A DNA stretch of 64,000 nt from Phycisphaerae bacterium (GTDB lineage Bacteria; Planctomycetota; Phycisphaerae; Sedimentisphaerales; UBA12454), in NCBI GenBank assembly GCA_041652575.1, contig JBAZHC010000007.1, positions 62,001 to 126,000 on the forward strand, given 5' to 3'. Both the position numbers and the translations under genes were made by a program. Position 1 is the stretch's first letter. Every line of letters starts with the position of its first letter. Positions 8,369-18,180 of this stretch are shown here, piece by piece. Below the pieces are notes generated by a model, which was given only the letters and a program-made list of their open reading frames with translations, did no database searches and had not been told where the DNA came from.

Positions 8369-11300
8369 CTAAAGATTGGGAGATGTCTTAAATAATGGCA
8401 CTTCTTCCATTTTCATAAACCACAGAAGCGGTTGGGTCGCCGCCATATTACGCCGGACTTCGGGATTAGCAGGATCAGTATCCAGCGTTTTCCATAAATT
8501 CAGGTATTCCGGATGTCCCATCGCATATCCGGCAAACAGCAGACAAGGCTGCCGAACCGGCCATTGGTCATAATACAAAACATCATGAGGATAGGGCCAT
8601 CGGTCTTTGTCCTTTAGATATTTAAACAGAAATTCCATACCCTTTTCGACGCAGCGTCCGTCTTTCAAAGTATAGTTCCATATATCATCACCCTGAGTTC
8701 TGAGCAACTGGCATAGCAGGACTATATTATCTAATTGGAATATCGAATACCCGTAGGGTTTTGTTCGTTCAAGTTCAAGCGGAAAACTGCCGTCCATATC
8801 CATCTGATAAGGCAGGAGTATTTCTTTATAAAATTTACGAGCCATTTCCAGTTTTTTCTCATCTCCTGTAAACTTCGCGAAAGCAGCCAGTTGAAGAAAA
8901 TATGCAACGCTGTGATTGTTCTTTGCGTTCATCTCGGCAAGGCCGTAAGGGTGGGTTGTCATCCATTCAGTATAGTCGGCAAACCAGCGTTTCAGGCCGG
9001 ACAGAATTTCAGGTTTCATTGCTGTGGATTTTTGAAGAACTTCTATTGCCAATGTAACTTCGGCAAGATGCAGCGTATCTATGATTCCTGTGCCGCGGCC
9101 GGTTGCCTTTCCGGGAACGGCCTGAGCATAAAGCAGATGCGGATTCATTTTAGTTTTTTCATTAAGGAAAAAAACTTCCAAAAGCTGTACCGCCTTTTTG
9201 ACATATTTCTCATTGCCTTCCAGGGCATAACCGGCCGCAAGTGATGCCACCGCATCTTTAAGTTTCATTACAAGCATTCGATGCTTCGTAAAATTATCCG
9301 GATTGGATTGACCATCTTTTTGTATATACGGCAGCCCATCTTTCGTTTTGGGATTAGGCCACCAGTAATCACCCATAGAATAATAATCACCGGGCCTTGC
9401 CTGATCGAAAGGAGCCGGATAATCCCGAATAGAAATCGGTTTTATATTCAGATAAAAATCTGCCAATCGAATAATTCTATCCCGGTCGATTTGAGCTGTT
9501 TCCAATGCTTTCTGATGTGAAGTTTTCTGCGTCAGAACATTTGCAGCATCGTTATTCTTTTTTTTTTCGAGAGTCAGAAAAGCCGTCGAAAGTCCTTCGC
9601 ACGACACACTGATAACAGAAGAACCCTGATTGAATTTTACATCAATCATTGCGACGCCGTTATATAACTGGACTTTTCGTGAACCTCTCGAAGTTCCGAG
9701 ATTGTCCAGCAATTTCCCGTCACCGGTAAGACCGAATCGCACAAAATTTCGCGCATCCAGACAAATAACGCCATTTGCATCGAGAAGAGTTGCTTTGACA
9801 GTTGAAGTATCGCCATCACGAAGCGTCTCATTTAATATCAATTTAGCCGGGGCGCCCCATTGGCAAGTCTCATATCGTAAGGTTATTTCGTCTGCAATTT
9901 TAACGTCACCTTTGACAGCCACAGCTTTTAAATTATTCATTCCTTCTTTAAATACCGCTTCCCATCGCAATCCTGCTGCGGGAAAATCCTGACTGTTTCG
10001 TTTTTTTATTCCGGCTGATTCGCCGTTTACAAAAAGTTCAACATCGTTACAGTTCGAATAAACCTTTACTAATTTTTTCTCGCCTTTCTTTCCCCATCTC
10101 ACCGGCCAGGTATGTGCATATATCCGAACCATCGGCTTGTCAGTCCAGTAAGATTGAAATACATAATACGACTCCTTCGGAGTCAGGTCACGTTCAACAA
10201 CACCTTTTTGATTCACAAAAGGAATCGGATTGTCCGGGCGAAGCGGTGTTGAAAAATCTGTAAATGTCCACAAGGCTGTCCCTGCCAGCCAATCCATGGT
10301 TTCCTGCTCTTTTAGTATCCAGTCCATCAAGTCGCAAATGTAAGTTTCAGACCAGTCGCCGTCGTCCACCACTCGAACATCCGGCCTGATATTTAAATAG
10401 TCTGCGCCAATTTCATTTCCGGATTTCTCAAGCAATTTATAAGGTGTTTCTGAATGGCGTCGTGCCTGGCTGTCACCGCCCCATTCCATGTGCACAAAAC
10501 GGTTCACCTTGGCCATCTCTTTTTCGGAAGCTTGTTTGTATCCTGTAAAACTTCCTTTTGAGTACCAGCCGGGCCAGACCGACGGCGAATACACATCGAC
10601 AATATCGCTGCAGAAAGCGCACCGGCGAATAGCTGTTTTACGCTGCGGGTCTAATTTATGACTCAGGTCATTCAGTTCACTCATAAAGGCCCTGATTTTT
10701 TCCTTATCGAAAGTCTCGAAATCACCCGGCCAATCGTTTTCATTTCCTAATCCCCAGATGATTATCGATGGATGATTGAAATGCTGGTCAATCATCGCGG
10801 TCAGCATATCTTTCGCCTGCCGCTGATATCGGTCTCCGCCGAGACCGCCGCGGCACCAGGGAATTTCTTCCCAGACGAGAATACCTGTCTGGTCGCACAA
10901 ATCTAAAACGAGCTGCGACTGCTGATGATGTCCCAAACGGATATAGTTAACGCCCATTTCTTTCATCAACTGGAAAGTTTTACGAACCAGTTCATCAGGT
11001 TGAGCGGCACCGAAACCGGCGGAATCTTCCTGCCAGTGAGTCCCGCGAAGCAATAATCTTTCGCCATTCAATTTGAAAGGTCCCTTTTCGACAAACTCAA
11101 ACTGTCTAAGACCGAATCGCTCGCTTACTACATTTTGTCCCTGTGAACTTTTCAAAGTAACAACACATTGATAAAGGTTCGGACTGCCGGGAGACCAGAG
11201 CACAGGTGTTGCAATGTTGGTTTCAAAAAGCTCAGCAGATTGGCTCCATGGTTCCAGCGTTTTTTCTGACTGATATTCCCTGCTGCCGTCCGGCGTTAAA

Positions 11301-12079
11301 ATTTGAATAGCAATTGAAAGTTTGTCTTTGAGCAATTGCGGATTATACAATTGTCCGCTGACTTTCAGCGACCAGTCGCCATTTGCCTGACGCTGGGTTT
11401 GAATATGAACACGTTCCAGTGAGATCGCCGGCACATATACAAGATTTAAATTGCGGTAAATTCCACCATACAAACAAAAATCACTTAAATCGGAAGGAAT
11501 CATTTCTACATCGCGTGAGTTATCACACCGAATCGACAAGGGAATCATCCCTTTCGTGGGAATATGTTCTTCGGAATTTTCTTTATAAACAGGATTGGCT
11601 TTAAACGCTTCCGCCGCGTCTGTAATATCTATCACAAATTCATCGTACCCGCCGATATGCGAACCTGCTTTTTGCGTGTCAATATAGACTTCTGTTTTCT
11701 GGCCGGCACCTTCAAAATGCAGCAGCGTTCGTCCATTAGGATATGGGTTTTCAATTTTCAGCTTAGTACGATACCATGCAGGCCCCTGATAATATGCAGC
11801 ATCCGGGTCCACACAATCAAAGGCATTATAACAATGCGGCAGTTCAACCGGTTGCCATACAGGTAAATCCCTCGAAAGTTTCACGCTTCTCAATGTTTCC
11901 CATACTCCCCCCAAATCGCCGCGGACAAATTCCCAGTTTTTCGTAAGTTGCTGGGAATGTTCATACAATTGCGGGCGAGGATAGTTCGCTTTTTCTGCCC
12001 GGCAGAATGAAACAACAAATAAAAATGAAAACGCGTATACAATAAATATGAAACTGAAATATTTATTGTGTTTATTCAT
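8369..12079 (-). CDS. GH2 glycosidase fused to an alginate-lyase-superfamily domain
   Basis: 1236 residues with a signal peptide. Residues about 40-840 are a GH2 enzyme: jelly-roll sugar-binding domain, Ig-like domain, TIM barrel with the acid/base in GLGNEND (about 446) and the nucleophile in HMEWGGD (about 532), then C-terminal beta domains. Residues about 845-1225 are an alginate-lyase-superfamily (alpha/alpha toroid) domain, recognised from GDYYSMGDYWWPNPK, NPHLLYAQAVPG and NAKNNHSVAYF, and most like the glucuronan/alginate lyases placed in PL38. Each part is normally a separate protein. A uronate-containing substrate is inferred, with the lyase cleaving the chain and the GH2 trimming it. 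Start chosen at 12079, where AGGAG sits eight bases upstream; an upstream GTG overlaps the preceding gene and lacks this site. Last gene of the operon that begins at 17602. Confidence 0.85.
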   Translation of the reverse strand: MNKHNKYFSFIFIVYAFSFLFVVSFCRAEKANYPRPQLYEHSQQLTKNWEFVRGDLGGVWETLRSVKLSRDLPVWQPVELPHCYNAFDCVDPDAAYYQGPAWYRTKLKIENPYPNGRTLLHFEGAGQKTEVYIDTQKAGSHIGGYDEFVIDITDAAEAFKANPVYKENSEEHIPTKGMIPLSIRCDNSRDVEMIPSDLSDFCLYGGIYRNLNLVYVPAISLERVHIQTQRQANGDWSLKVSGQLYNPQLLKDKLSIAIQILTPDGSREYQSEKTLEPWSQSAELFETNIATPVLWSPGSPNLYQCVVTLKSSQGQNVVSERFGLRQFEFVEKGPFKLNGERLLLRGTHWQEDSAGFGAAQPDELVRKTFQLMKEMGVNYIRLGHHQQSQLVLDLCDQTGILVWEEIPWCRGGLGGDRYQRQAKDMLTAMIDQHFNHPSIIIWGLGNENDWPGDFETFDKEKIRAFMSELNDLSHKLDPQRKTAIRRCAFCSDIVDVYSPSVWPGWYSKGSFTGYKQASEKEMAKVNRFVHMEWGGDSQARRHSETPYKLLEKSGNEIGADYLNIRPDVRVVDDGDWSETYICDLMDWILKEQETMDWLAGTALWTFTDFSTPLRPDNPIPFVNQKGVVERDLTPKESYYVFQSYWTDKPMVRIYAHTWPVRWGKKGEKKLVKVYSNCNDVELFVNGESAGIKKRNSQDFPAAGLRWEAVFKEGMNNLKAVAVKGDVKIADEITLRYETCQWGAPAKLILNETLRDGDTSTVKATLLDANGVICLDARNFVRFGLTGDGKLLDNLGTSRGSRKVQLYNGVAMIDVKFNQGSSVISVSCEGLSTAFLTLEKKKNNDAANVLTQKTSHQKALETAQIDRDRIIRLADFYLNIKPISIRDYPAPFDQARPGDYYSMGDYWWPNPKTKDGLPYIQKDGQSNPDNFTKHRMLVMKLKDAVASLAAGYALEGNEKYVKKAVQLLEVFFLNEKTKMNPHLLYAQAVPGKATGRGTGIIDTLHLAEVTLAIEVLQKSTAMKPEILSGLKRWFADYTEWMTTHPYGLAEMNAKNNHSVAYFLQLAAFAKFTGDEKKLEMARKFYKEILLPYQMDMDGSFPLELERTKPYGYSIFQLDNIVLLCQLLRTQGDDIWNYTLKDGRCVEKGMEFLFKYLKDKDRWPYPHDVLYYDQWPVRQPCLLFAGYAMGHPEYLNLWKTLDTDPANPEVRRNMAATQPLLWFMKMEEVPLFKTSPNL

Positions 12080-12108
12080 TTCTAAAACTCCTAAATGTTT
12101 TCCTAAAA

Positions 12109-13557
12109 TCACTTCGAATCAAAATAATCTATAAGCTGATACACATTTTCATTTAATTTTTTCATTTCATTAAGAAGAGGATAATAAGGTTTGTATTTAT
12201 AATCAACAATTCCCTTATTAGAATCAGCGTTGGAAGGGTCCGGCGCAATAGCTTTGGGATTATTATCCACATATTTAAACCAGTGCCAACCGACACAATT
12301 TTTTGATTCCATTAGTCCAATCGCATAATTCTGATAGAACTTTCCCCTGTCCGTTTGTGTTTTTACAACCCATCCCGCACCGGAATTATTGGCAAGGCCG
12401 GAATCCATACCTTTTGCATACCATTCTGTAATCATAAAAGGTTTACCGCCTGATTCCCTGTACCACATCATCATTAATTTCGGGTCAGGCGTCCACGCAC
12501 GATAATAATTTGACGATATCACGTCCAGATACTTACCGCCTGCCCTGTAAACTTCCGGACATTTCAGCGCCCTGCCGTTAAATCTCGAACCGAGGCACAA
12601 ATGGTTCGAGTCATATTTACGAATAGCTGCCGTCGTTAGTTTGAAATATGTGTCAAACATATGACCGATAAACTCGGCCCGATCCTTATCGTTACAATCC
12701 GCAAGTCCTGCCGGTTTGCCTTTTCGCTCGCTAAGCCATCGTTTGGCCTCTTCAACATTGTACTTCATCTCAGGATATTTGGTCAAATCAAGATTGAGCG
12801 TACGGTTAAGCATATCAACCTGCATCTGAAGTTCGTTATCGCTGAAATGTCCAAGACAGTATGGGTCATCTTTCGTCGCAGTCAGTTTTTTGCCATACTC
12901 ATCACAAAACGCTGCAAACTCAGGATGAAACACCGGCCATACTTCCTGCGGATAGCCCTTGTGCCCTGACACCTGCCAGGCAAGCCCTTTACTCGTTGCA
13001 AAATCAGCCATAAAATCCCATGATAGTGTGTATACTAAAGGTTTGTCGCTTTTTCTCAAATACTGTGCTTCCGACCAGCCGCCGGTTCCATTAAAGCCAT
13101 AATCGGAAAGCAGCTTTGTGGAAAAATTGGCCCATTTTTCTATCGAGCCGAATACCTCCGAAGTTGTTTTCCTGTCAAGTTCTGTAATGCCTGTATAAAC
13201 ACTGACAATAGCAACATGAATAAAAGGATGTCCATTCGGATCGGTAAGCCACCATCTGTCTTTTATTTTACGCGGATAGAAAAAGCCTTTCGCTTCGAAT
13301 TTTTCGTCCGTCCTGCCGCCATATTTATCCAATTTTATCGATTTCTGACCCGGCTTAAAGTCATATAGCTGTTCCAATGTCCTTGTTTCAAATGGCTTCC
13401 AGTTGCTGTCAGTTGGTTTCGCTTTGGCATCAACCCAAATATATTCCGGCTTTGAATTATTAGCGTCTATGCCGGACTGACTGATCCCAAAACAGGAAAT
13501 TTGGCAAAATATGATTAAAGAAAATATCACTATTGATTGTAATGAAAATCTATTCAT
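12109..13557 (-). CDS. Secreted clan GH-A glycoside hydrolase (agarase-like)
   Basis: 482 residues with a signal peptide. The body is a single TIM barrel with DPNGHPFIHVAIVSV near the start, FSDNELQ carrying the probable acid/base Glu, FMITEWYAKGMD carrying the probable nucleophile Glu, and NSNYYRAW / GWHWFKYVDN lining the site. This order resembles GH50-type beta-agarases and related Planctomycete families, but I cannot assign a family with certainty. The start has AGGGG at good spacing. It follows the SSS symporter gene by 29 bp and precedes the GH2-lyase fusion by 29 bp, so it is part of that operon. Confidence 0.75.
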   Translation of the reverse strand: MNRFSLQSIVIFSLIIFCQISCFGISQSGIDANNSKPEYIWVDAKAKPTDSNWKPFETRTLEQLYDFKPGQKSIKLDKYGGRTDEKFEAKGFFYPRKIKDRWWLTDPNGHPFIHVAIVSVYTGITELDRKTTSEVFGSIEKWANFSTKLLSDYGFNGTGGWSEAQYLRKSDKPLVYTLSWDFMADFATSKGLAWQVSGHKGYPQEVWPVFHPEFAAFCDEYGKKLTATKDDPYCLGHFSDNELQMQVDMLNRTLNLDLTKYPEMKYNVEEAKRWLSERKGKPAGLADCNDKDRAEFIGHMFDTYFKLTTAAIRKYDSNHLCLGSRFNGRALKCPEVYRAGGKYLDVISSNYYRAWTPDPKLMMMWYRESGGKPFMITEWYAKGMDSGLANNSGAGWVVKTQTDRGKFYQNYAIGLMESKNCVGWHWFKYVDNNPKAIAPDPSNADSNKGIVDYKYKPYYPLLNEMKKLNENVYQLIDYFDSK

Positions 13558-13586
13558 CTCGAATCCCCTTGAACATATACTATTAT

Positions 13587-15770
13587 TTATGACCCTATTG
13601 TCGCTATCAAATACAGCAGCCCTACAATAGCAACCGCCACTGCCACTGAGATTAAGAATCCGACTACGTCAGTCTTGTCCCACTTTGAAAATTCCCATTG
13701 GGAATTTGGAAACAGCTTCAGATGGTCGAATCGCTGCGGATTTGCGTACGACAGTTCGATTTCCTGTTTGTCCGCATCATGGTCTTTGTGCACAGGCGTT
13801 TTCATCTTAACAAAAAAGCGGTCAAGCCGTTCCTTGTCATCGGGCCGGGTAACAAGCGAGAAAATAATCAAAACGCCAAAAGGAATAATAACTCTGAACA
13901 ATACGCGGATAGATTCATTTAATGCGTACGGGAATTTTGAAAGATCGATGCCCATTTTGTCAAGTAATACCAGGTCAATATTTAGCATACCGCAGCCCGT
14001 TATTTCGCCGTTATCATTGCGTTTAACTCCCTGCATCCAAAAAACAGATTTCGGCTTTATCTGGTACACCCTTTCGAACCGCTGACCCGCAACAAGCGGC
14101 GCAGGACGCGTGCCCCGGGCTTTGCCGATTAAATTTAGTTTGTCCCATGTTTCAATTTGTTTATCGCGAATCTGTAAATCCATCTGATGGGCACGGTATT
14201 GCCGGACTATTGGCTGCGGGTCGGTCTGTTTAGCCAAATATTGGTTTGACCTTAAAGATGGAAATATTGCAGGCAAAATAACAGGAAGCAAAAAGAACAG
14301 AATACTCGTTACTATGATAGATGCCCATGCGCCAATACGGTTGGGCCGCCGCCATACCATACCTAACCAGAAACACGCAACGAATATTGCGGTTATCTCC
14401 CATGAAAACTTGAGCTGTTGAAAAATACTTTCAAACTGTAATGCGATCCATGCTCCGCCCAAAAGAACGATTGCGCCGCTAAACCTTCCGACCAGAACAT
14501 AATGCTTTTCGCTGATGCGGGAAAAAAGCGGCCGATACAGGTTATGTGTTAACAGTGCAGAACTGGAAATCATCAGACAACTTGCCGTTGACATCAGCGC
14601 CGCCATTAAACACGCTATCATCAATCCGACAAGACCGAGTTTCAGTCCGCCCAGTAAATCCACTGTTGCGACTCCGAAGACAAGGTCCGGGTCACGTACG
14701 TTATTGTACAGCAGTATTGCGAAAAGTCCGAACAATCCCCACAGCAGCACCACAACCCGCTTCATATACAAACCGGTAATGAACCCGAAACGCGCGGTAT
14801 ATTCATCTTTTGCAGAACCGCTGGTCGTGAGCTGGTTCGCCTGAATGCCGAGATTCAGCGTTACCATAACTGTTACCGCCAATATATAATACCATGTAAA
14901 ATCTATCGTCGTCGGCGTCCCCAGTACCTCAAAAAAAGATTCCGGCAGTTCAACATGAACTGTTTTCATCGCGGACAAAAATCCGCTTCCTCCATAGAGT
15001 GCATTTATTCTGACCCATGCAAACGGCACCAGCAGGACAGAGAGCAGAATGATAAATATCCCCTGTATGAGGTCGGTTACAAATGCCGCTTCCAGACCGC
15101 CCGCGACAGAATATATCAATGTTATCACACAAACGATAAGTACTGTCATTTCTTTACTGATATGAGGAAACAAATTTCGGGGCCGCATTAATCGCAGCTC
15201 GTCGAGTTTCGTTTTTTGCTGGTCAGTGAGCAATGCATAATCTGACGCCTCGAGTTCGCCAAGCTCAACTGAAGCATCATATTCGATTCGTTCCTGCCGG
15301 GTAAGTTCATTAACCGTTTTGGGCACCATCGCAATTGCCGTCTTGCCCATGGCATTGAAGCCAAGGGAAATTATTACCATCAGCCCTACTACGCTGATGA
15401 CAGAGTACACACCGGCCATAACTTTCGAACCATAACGGTTTACAAAAAAATCGCCCATCGTCAGAATCCGAAGGCGTCGATACCATATCGTAGTCAGCCA
15501 GTACACGGGAGTGCCAAAGACATACAGCAGCGAACTCCATATACCTGAAATACCATTCACCATCGTCGTGGTGATAGTACCGGTAGCATTTGAGACCGAT
15601 GTGGCCTGTCCGAAAGAAGCAAATATCTGAATCATCTTGCCGAAACGTCTGCCACCGAGAAAATAATCTTCACGGTTTTTAATGCGATACATTGCCCAAA
15701 AGCCTATTGCGAGCATGCCGGCAAAATAAACAACGATTACCAGAATATCAAGTATGGGAAGACCGAACAT
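13587..15770 (-). CDS. Sodium:solute symporter (SSS family)
   Basis: 727 residues with about 13-14 transmembrane helices. The N-terminus (VYFAGMLAIGFW, NREDYFLGGRRFGK) is diagnostic of SSS carriers related to SGLT and other sugar or uronate/acid carriers. Longer than usual (about 500-600 residues): it has extra hydrophilic loops near residues 150-190 and 505-620 and a C-terminal cytoplasmic stretch. Encoded between the NagZ-like GH3 and the GH-A hydrolase, so it probably imports a mono- or disaccharide released by the operon's enzymes. The substrate cannot be read from the sequence. RBS AAAGG nine bases before the ATG. Confidence 0.88.
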   Translation of the reverse strand: MFGLPILDILVIVVYFAGMLAIGFWAMYRIKNREDYFLGGRRFGKMIQIFASFGQATSVSNATGTITTTMVNGISGIWSSLLYVFGTPVYWLTTIWYRRLRILTMGDFFVNRYGSKVMAGVYSVISVVGLMVIISLGFNAMGKTAIAMVPKTVNELTRQERIEYDASVELGELEASDYALLTDQQKTKLDELRLMRPRNLFPHISKEMTVLIVCVITLIYSVAGGLEAAFVTDLIQGIFIILLSVLLVPFAWVRINALYGGSGFLSAMKTVHVELPESFFEVLGTPTTIDFTWYYILAVTVMVTLNLGIQANQLTTSGSAKDEYTARFGFITGLYMKRVVVLLWGLFGLFAILLYNNVRDPDLVFGVATVDLLGGLKLGLVGLMIACLMAALMSTASCLMISSSALLTHNLYRPLFSRISEKHYVLVGRFSGAIVLLGGAWIALQFESIFQQLKFSWEITAIFVACFWLGMVWRRPNRIGAWASIIVTSILFFLLPVILPAIFPSLRSNQYLAKQTDPQPIVRQYRAHQMDLQIRDKQIETWDKLNLIGKARGTRPAPLVAGQRFERVYQIKPKSVFWMQGVKRNDNGEITGCGMLNIDLVLLDKMGIDLSKFPYALNESIRVLFRVIIPFGVLIIFSLVTRPDDKERLDRFFVKMKTPVHKDHDADKQEIELSYANPQRFDHLKLFPNSQWEFSKWDKTDVVGFLISVAVAVAIVGLLYLIATIGS

Positions 15771-15826
15771 TACGTAAAACCTTTCTAAAAAATGTATCTA
15801 ATCCTGCTAAGAACACATTTAATGGA

Positions 15827-17602
15827 CTATTTCTTCATTGCTGTTTTAGAGTCATCATGACGGGATAGTTTGATCGGCATACCGGCTGTCGGAATTAGTT
15901 TCCCAAAAATAACCTCCGCAACAGCCCGCATATGTTCTTTTGCTCCGGGATTAAAGCAGGTAACTACTGTATCAAAATCAGCAGGTGCGCCAAAATCATA
16001 CGGCGTATTGGTTACTACGATAAGATTCGGTATTACCTGTTTAACTTCACGAATAAAATTGCTTATTGATGTTGCAGCCTTGTGATAATAATAATTCGTG
16101 GCTACAACAACCTGAGCTTCGGGAAGTCTCTTAAGAACACGTTTGAGATCCGTATCAGTCGGAACATACGGAATTTCCACAGAAGCGACATTGTCGGAGC
16201 ACTGACACATTTGCTCCCAGAGCAGACCCGGATGAGAATACATATTGTTGGCGAAAGCGTGAGTTGGGAATATCTGCTCGATAAGCAATACTTTCGTGTT
16301 TTTCTGCAATGGCAGTAATTTCGCTTTATTCCGAAGGAGCAGCACAGACTTATTCGCTGCTTCCTGAGCGGTATTCATAACCACCGGGTCAGAGAATAAA
16401 TCGCCGGCTTTGGCAGCATCGACCTTTCCGCCATTATGAGCCAGCCCCATATTCCACCGCATTTCCAAAATGCGATGAACGGATTTATTTATCTGAGATT
16501 CTTTCAAATAACCGCTTTTGACAGCTTTAATAATCTTGTCGATTATTTCATATCTGACCGGCCCCTCATCTCTGCATAGTATCAAATCGCATCCTGCTGA
16601 AATTGCCATTACTGCCGCATCGGCCATTTCATACTGCTGCAGAATACCGCCCATAGTCAGATTATCCGTTGTGATTACTCCATCGAAACCCATATCTTTT
16701 CTCAGGATACTTGTAACAATTTCATCAGAAACACAGGCAGGCCTGTTGCCGTTTATTGCGGAATATGAGCAATGTGCAATCATAATTGCCGATAAGCCTG
16801 CTTTTATTAATGCGTAATATGGGGCAAGATGGACATCTTTAAGGGTACGAAAATCAATATTAACTGAGGGCAATCCCCAGTGCGCGTCAGTATCGGATTC
16901 TCCTCTGCCTGGGAAGTGTTTGCCAGTAGCGATAAGTCCGCCTTCATGCAGCCCCCGCATCGAAGCGAGTGCGTATTTAACTACTATCGCAGGGTCATTA
17001 CTGTAAGCTCGCGTACCTATTTCGGGATTTTTACTATTTGTATTTACATCGAGTACCGGAGAATGAATCATGTTGGCCCCGACCGCATGTGCCTGTCTGG
17101 CAATACATAAAGCACTTCGATACGCCAGATCAATATCATCGGCGGCAACATAGCCCATTGGGTGCGGGAAAAGCCTTTGATTGCTTAAAAGATCATCGCA
17201 GGCGCTACCTTCCTGGTCGATTGTGAAGTGAAGGCCTATCCCAAGCGGACGTTCAAGAGCAAAATCTCTGAGTTGATTAAGCGTCTCGGCGTATTCCTGC
17301 GCCGTACAAAAAGTGCACTGACTGTTATAGGAAAAATCGCGGCATTTGCCGGTGGGCATACGAATGGAACGCAGCATATTCGAATCAGGTTCTGTTCCTG
17401 GCCTGAGGTCATTTGCAAGTGTCATCGTACGAAACTTCTGGCTTATTCGCAAACCGCCTACGTGATATTTGGTTATCAGTTCTATTATATCCGGCGTTAT
17501 AACCGGACCGCAGAATCCGAAAACCAGAAGTTGACCAACCTTCTGATTAAGATTCATCCTGCCAAGCAGTTCATCAGCCCATTGTTCGGATGTTTGGTTC
17601 AT
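15827..17602 (-). CDS. GH3 beta-N-acetylhexosaminidase/glucosidase (NagZ-like), cytoplasmic
   Basis: 591 residues with no signal peptide. The GH3 barrel shows KHFPGRGESDTDAH (about 229-242), which contains the Asp-His acid/base dyad typical of NagZ-type enzymes, and TTDNLTMGG with the nucleophile Asp (about 313). A C-terminal alpha/beta sandwich (about 400-585) is present, which short NagZ enzymes lack. It would cleave beta-linked residues from imported oligosaccharides; whether the substrate is an amino sugar is not clear. First gene of the operon 17602-8369, driven by the duplicated lacI-type promoter. The start has AAGGA nine bases upstream. Confidence 0.85.
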   Translation of the reverse strand: MNQTSEQWADELLGRMNLNQKVGQLLVFGFCGPVITPDIIELITKYHVGGLRISQKFRTMTLANDLRPGTEPDSNMLRSIRMPTGKCRDFSYNSQCTFCTAQEYAETLNQLRDFALERPLGIGLHFTIDQEGSACDDLLSNQRLFPHPMGYVAADDIDLAYRSALCIARQAHAVGANMIHSPVLDVNTNSKNPEIGTRAYSNDPAIVVKYALASMRGLHEGGLIATGKHFPGRGESDTDAHWGLPSVNIDFRTLKDVHLAPYYALIKAGLSAIMIAHCSYSAINGNRPACVSDEIVTSILRKDMGFDGVITTDNLTMGGILQQYEMADAAVMAISAGCDLILCRDEGPVRYEIIDKIIKAVKSGYLKESQINKSVHRILEMRWNMGLAHNGGKVDAAKAGDLFSDPVVMNTAQEAANKSVLLLRNKAKLLPLQKNTKVLLIEQIFPTHAFANNMYSHPGLLWEQMCQCSDNVASVEIPYVPTDTDLKRVLKRLPEAQVVVATNYYYHKAATSISNFIREVKQVIPNLIVVTNTPYDFGAPADFDTVVTCFNPGAKEHMRAVAEVIFGKLIPTAGMPIKLSRHDDSKTAMKK

Positions 17603-17661
17603 GTACCGATTTCCTTAAAACCGATTTTCATCTAAAAGCATTTTCAAAGATAAAGCATTTT

Positions 17662-17688
17662 TCAAATTTGTACAAATGTCACTGCCAA
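17662..17688 (-). pseudogene. Fossil of the first eight lacI codons
   Basis: Read on the minus strand the sequence gives TTG GCA GTG ACA TTT GTA CAA ATT TGA, i.e. (M)AVTFVQI-stop, against MAVTLVQI at the start of the regulator at 8057. The AGGAG plus 8-bp spacer is retained. It lies 60 bp before the GH3 start, so the transcript may still translate it as a leader peptide; that is speculation. Confidence 0.7.
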
Positions 17689-17719
17689 AATAAGCACTCC
17701 TAATCTATCATCCATATAT

Positions 17720-17748
17720 AAATTATCATGCCTTTGTGACATTTTCAA
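17720..17748 (-). promoter_or_regulatory. Sigma70-type promoter of the GH3/SSS/GH-A/GH2 operon
   Basis: TTGAAA (17743-17748) and TAATTT (17720-17725) on the minus strand with a 17-bp spacer, same geometry as the lacI promoter. Confidence 0.65.
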
Positions 17749-17757
17749 TATAATTTT

Positions 17758-17780
17758 GCCGGTTAAAACATTTTAACGGC
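17758..17780. promoter_or_regulatory. LacI-type operator box 1, operon copy
   Basis: Identical over 23 bases to the box at 8134-8156; core GTTAAAACATTTTAAC (17762-17777), 13 bp upstream of the -35. Confidence 0.75.
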
Positions 17781-17791
17781 AGTTTTGCACA

Positions 17792-17809
17792 GGTTAAAAC
17801 CTTTTAACC
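17792..17809. promoter_or_regulatory. LacI-type operator box 2, operon copy
   Basis: GGTTAAAACCTTTTAACC, a perfect palindrome, 31 bp from box 1 as in the lacI copy. Confidence 0.72.
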
Positions 17810-18180
17810 AGTAAGGCGATTCAGATTGAGAAGCTTTAAGTGTAGTAAATTAAATAGGTTACAGATTGAAATATACACTTAGAAGGATGATGTTTAGACA
17901 CTTTTAAAATAATATTTTTTTATAATTTTCGAAAATATTTTCTATGGCTGCAAAAAGAACAGTTACAATTAACATAGAAAAAGTCAGTGAAATACTTCCA
18001 TAATTGCGAGGGCTGGCAATGGGCGTTGGTTGTCCTTACTTCATACAATAATATAAATGGGGGAAGGTCATCGGTCATCCAAATGGTGACACGCTAAAAT
18101 TGAGGTATTATCTGCTGAAAAGCTTTCCGCATAGTTTACTCACTGTGGAATCTCAATCTTAAAATCAACAACTGTCTTGT

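Larger units (their letters stand above)
17655..17930. repeat. Duplicated regulatory segment, copy 2
   Basis: Degenerate copy of 8023-8290. It preserves promoter geometry, both operator boxes with identical 31-bp spacing, the ribosome site and the start of lacI. Divergence between the boxes and outside them suggests an old duplication with selection on the boxes. Confidence 0.8.
17603..18180. other. Intergenic region between the GH106 operon and the GH3 operon
   Basis: It contains the promoter, two operator boxes and lacI fossil described separately (17662-17930). From about 17940 to 18180 I see no supported gene, only a 19-codon open stretch at 17944-18003 without a ribosome site. Confidence 0.6.

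Noticed and set aside
17944..18003. Nineteen-codon ORF (MAAKRTVTINIEKVSEILP).
   Set aside because: Protein-like in composition but no ribosome site, no homology recognised and no counterpart in the duplicated region.
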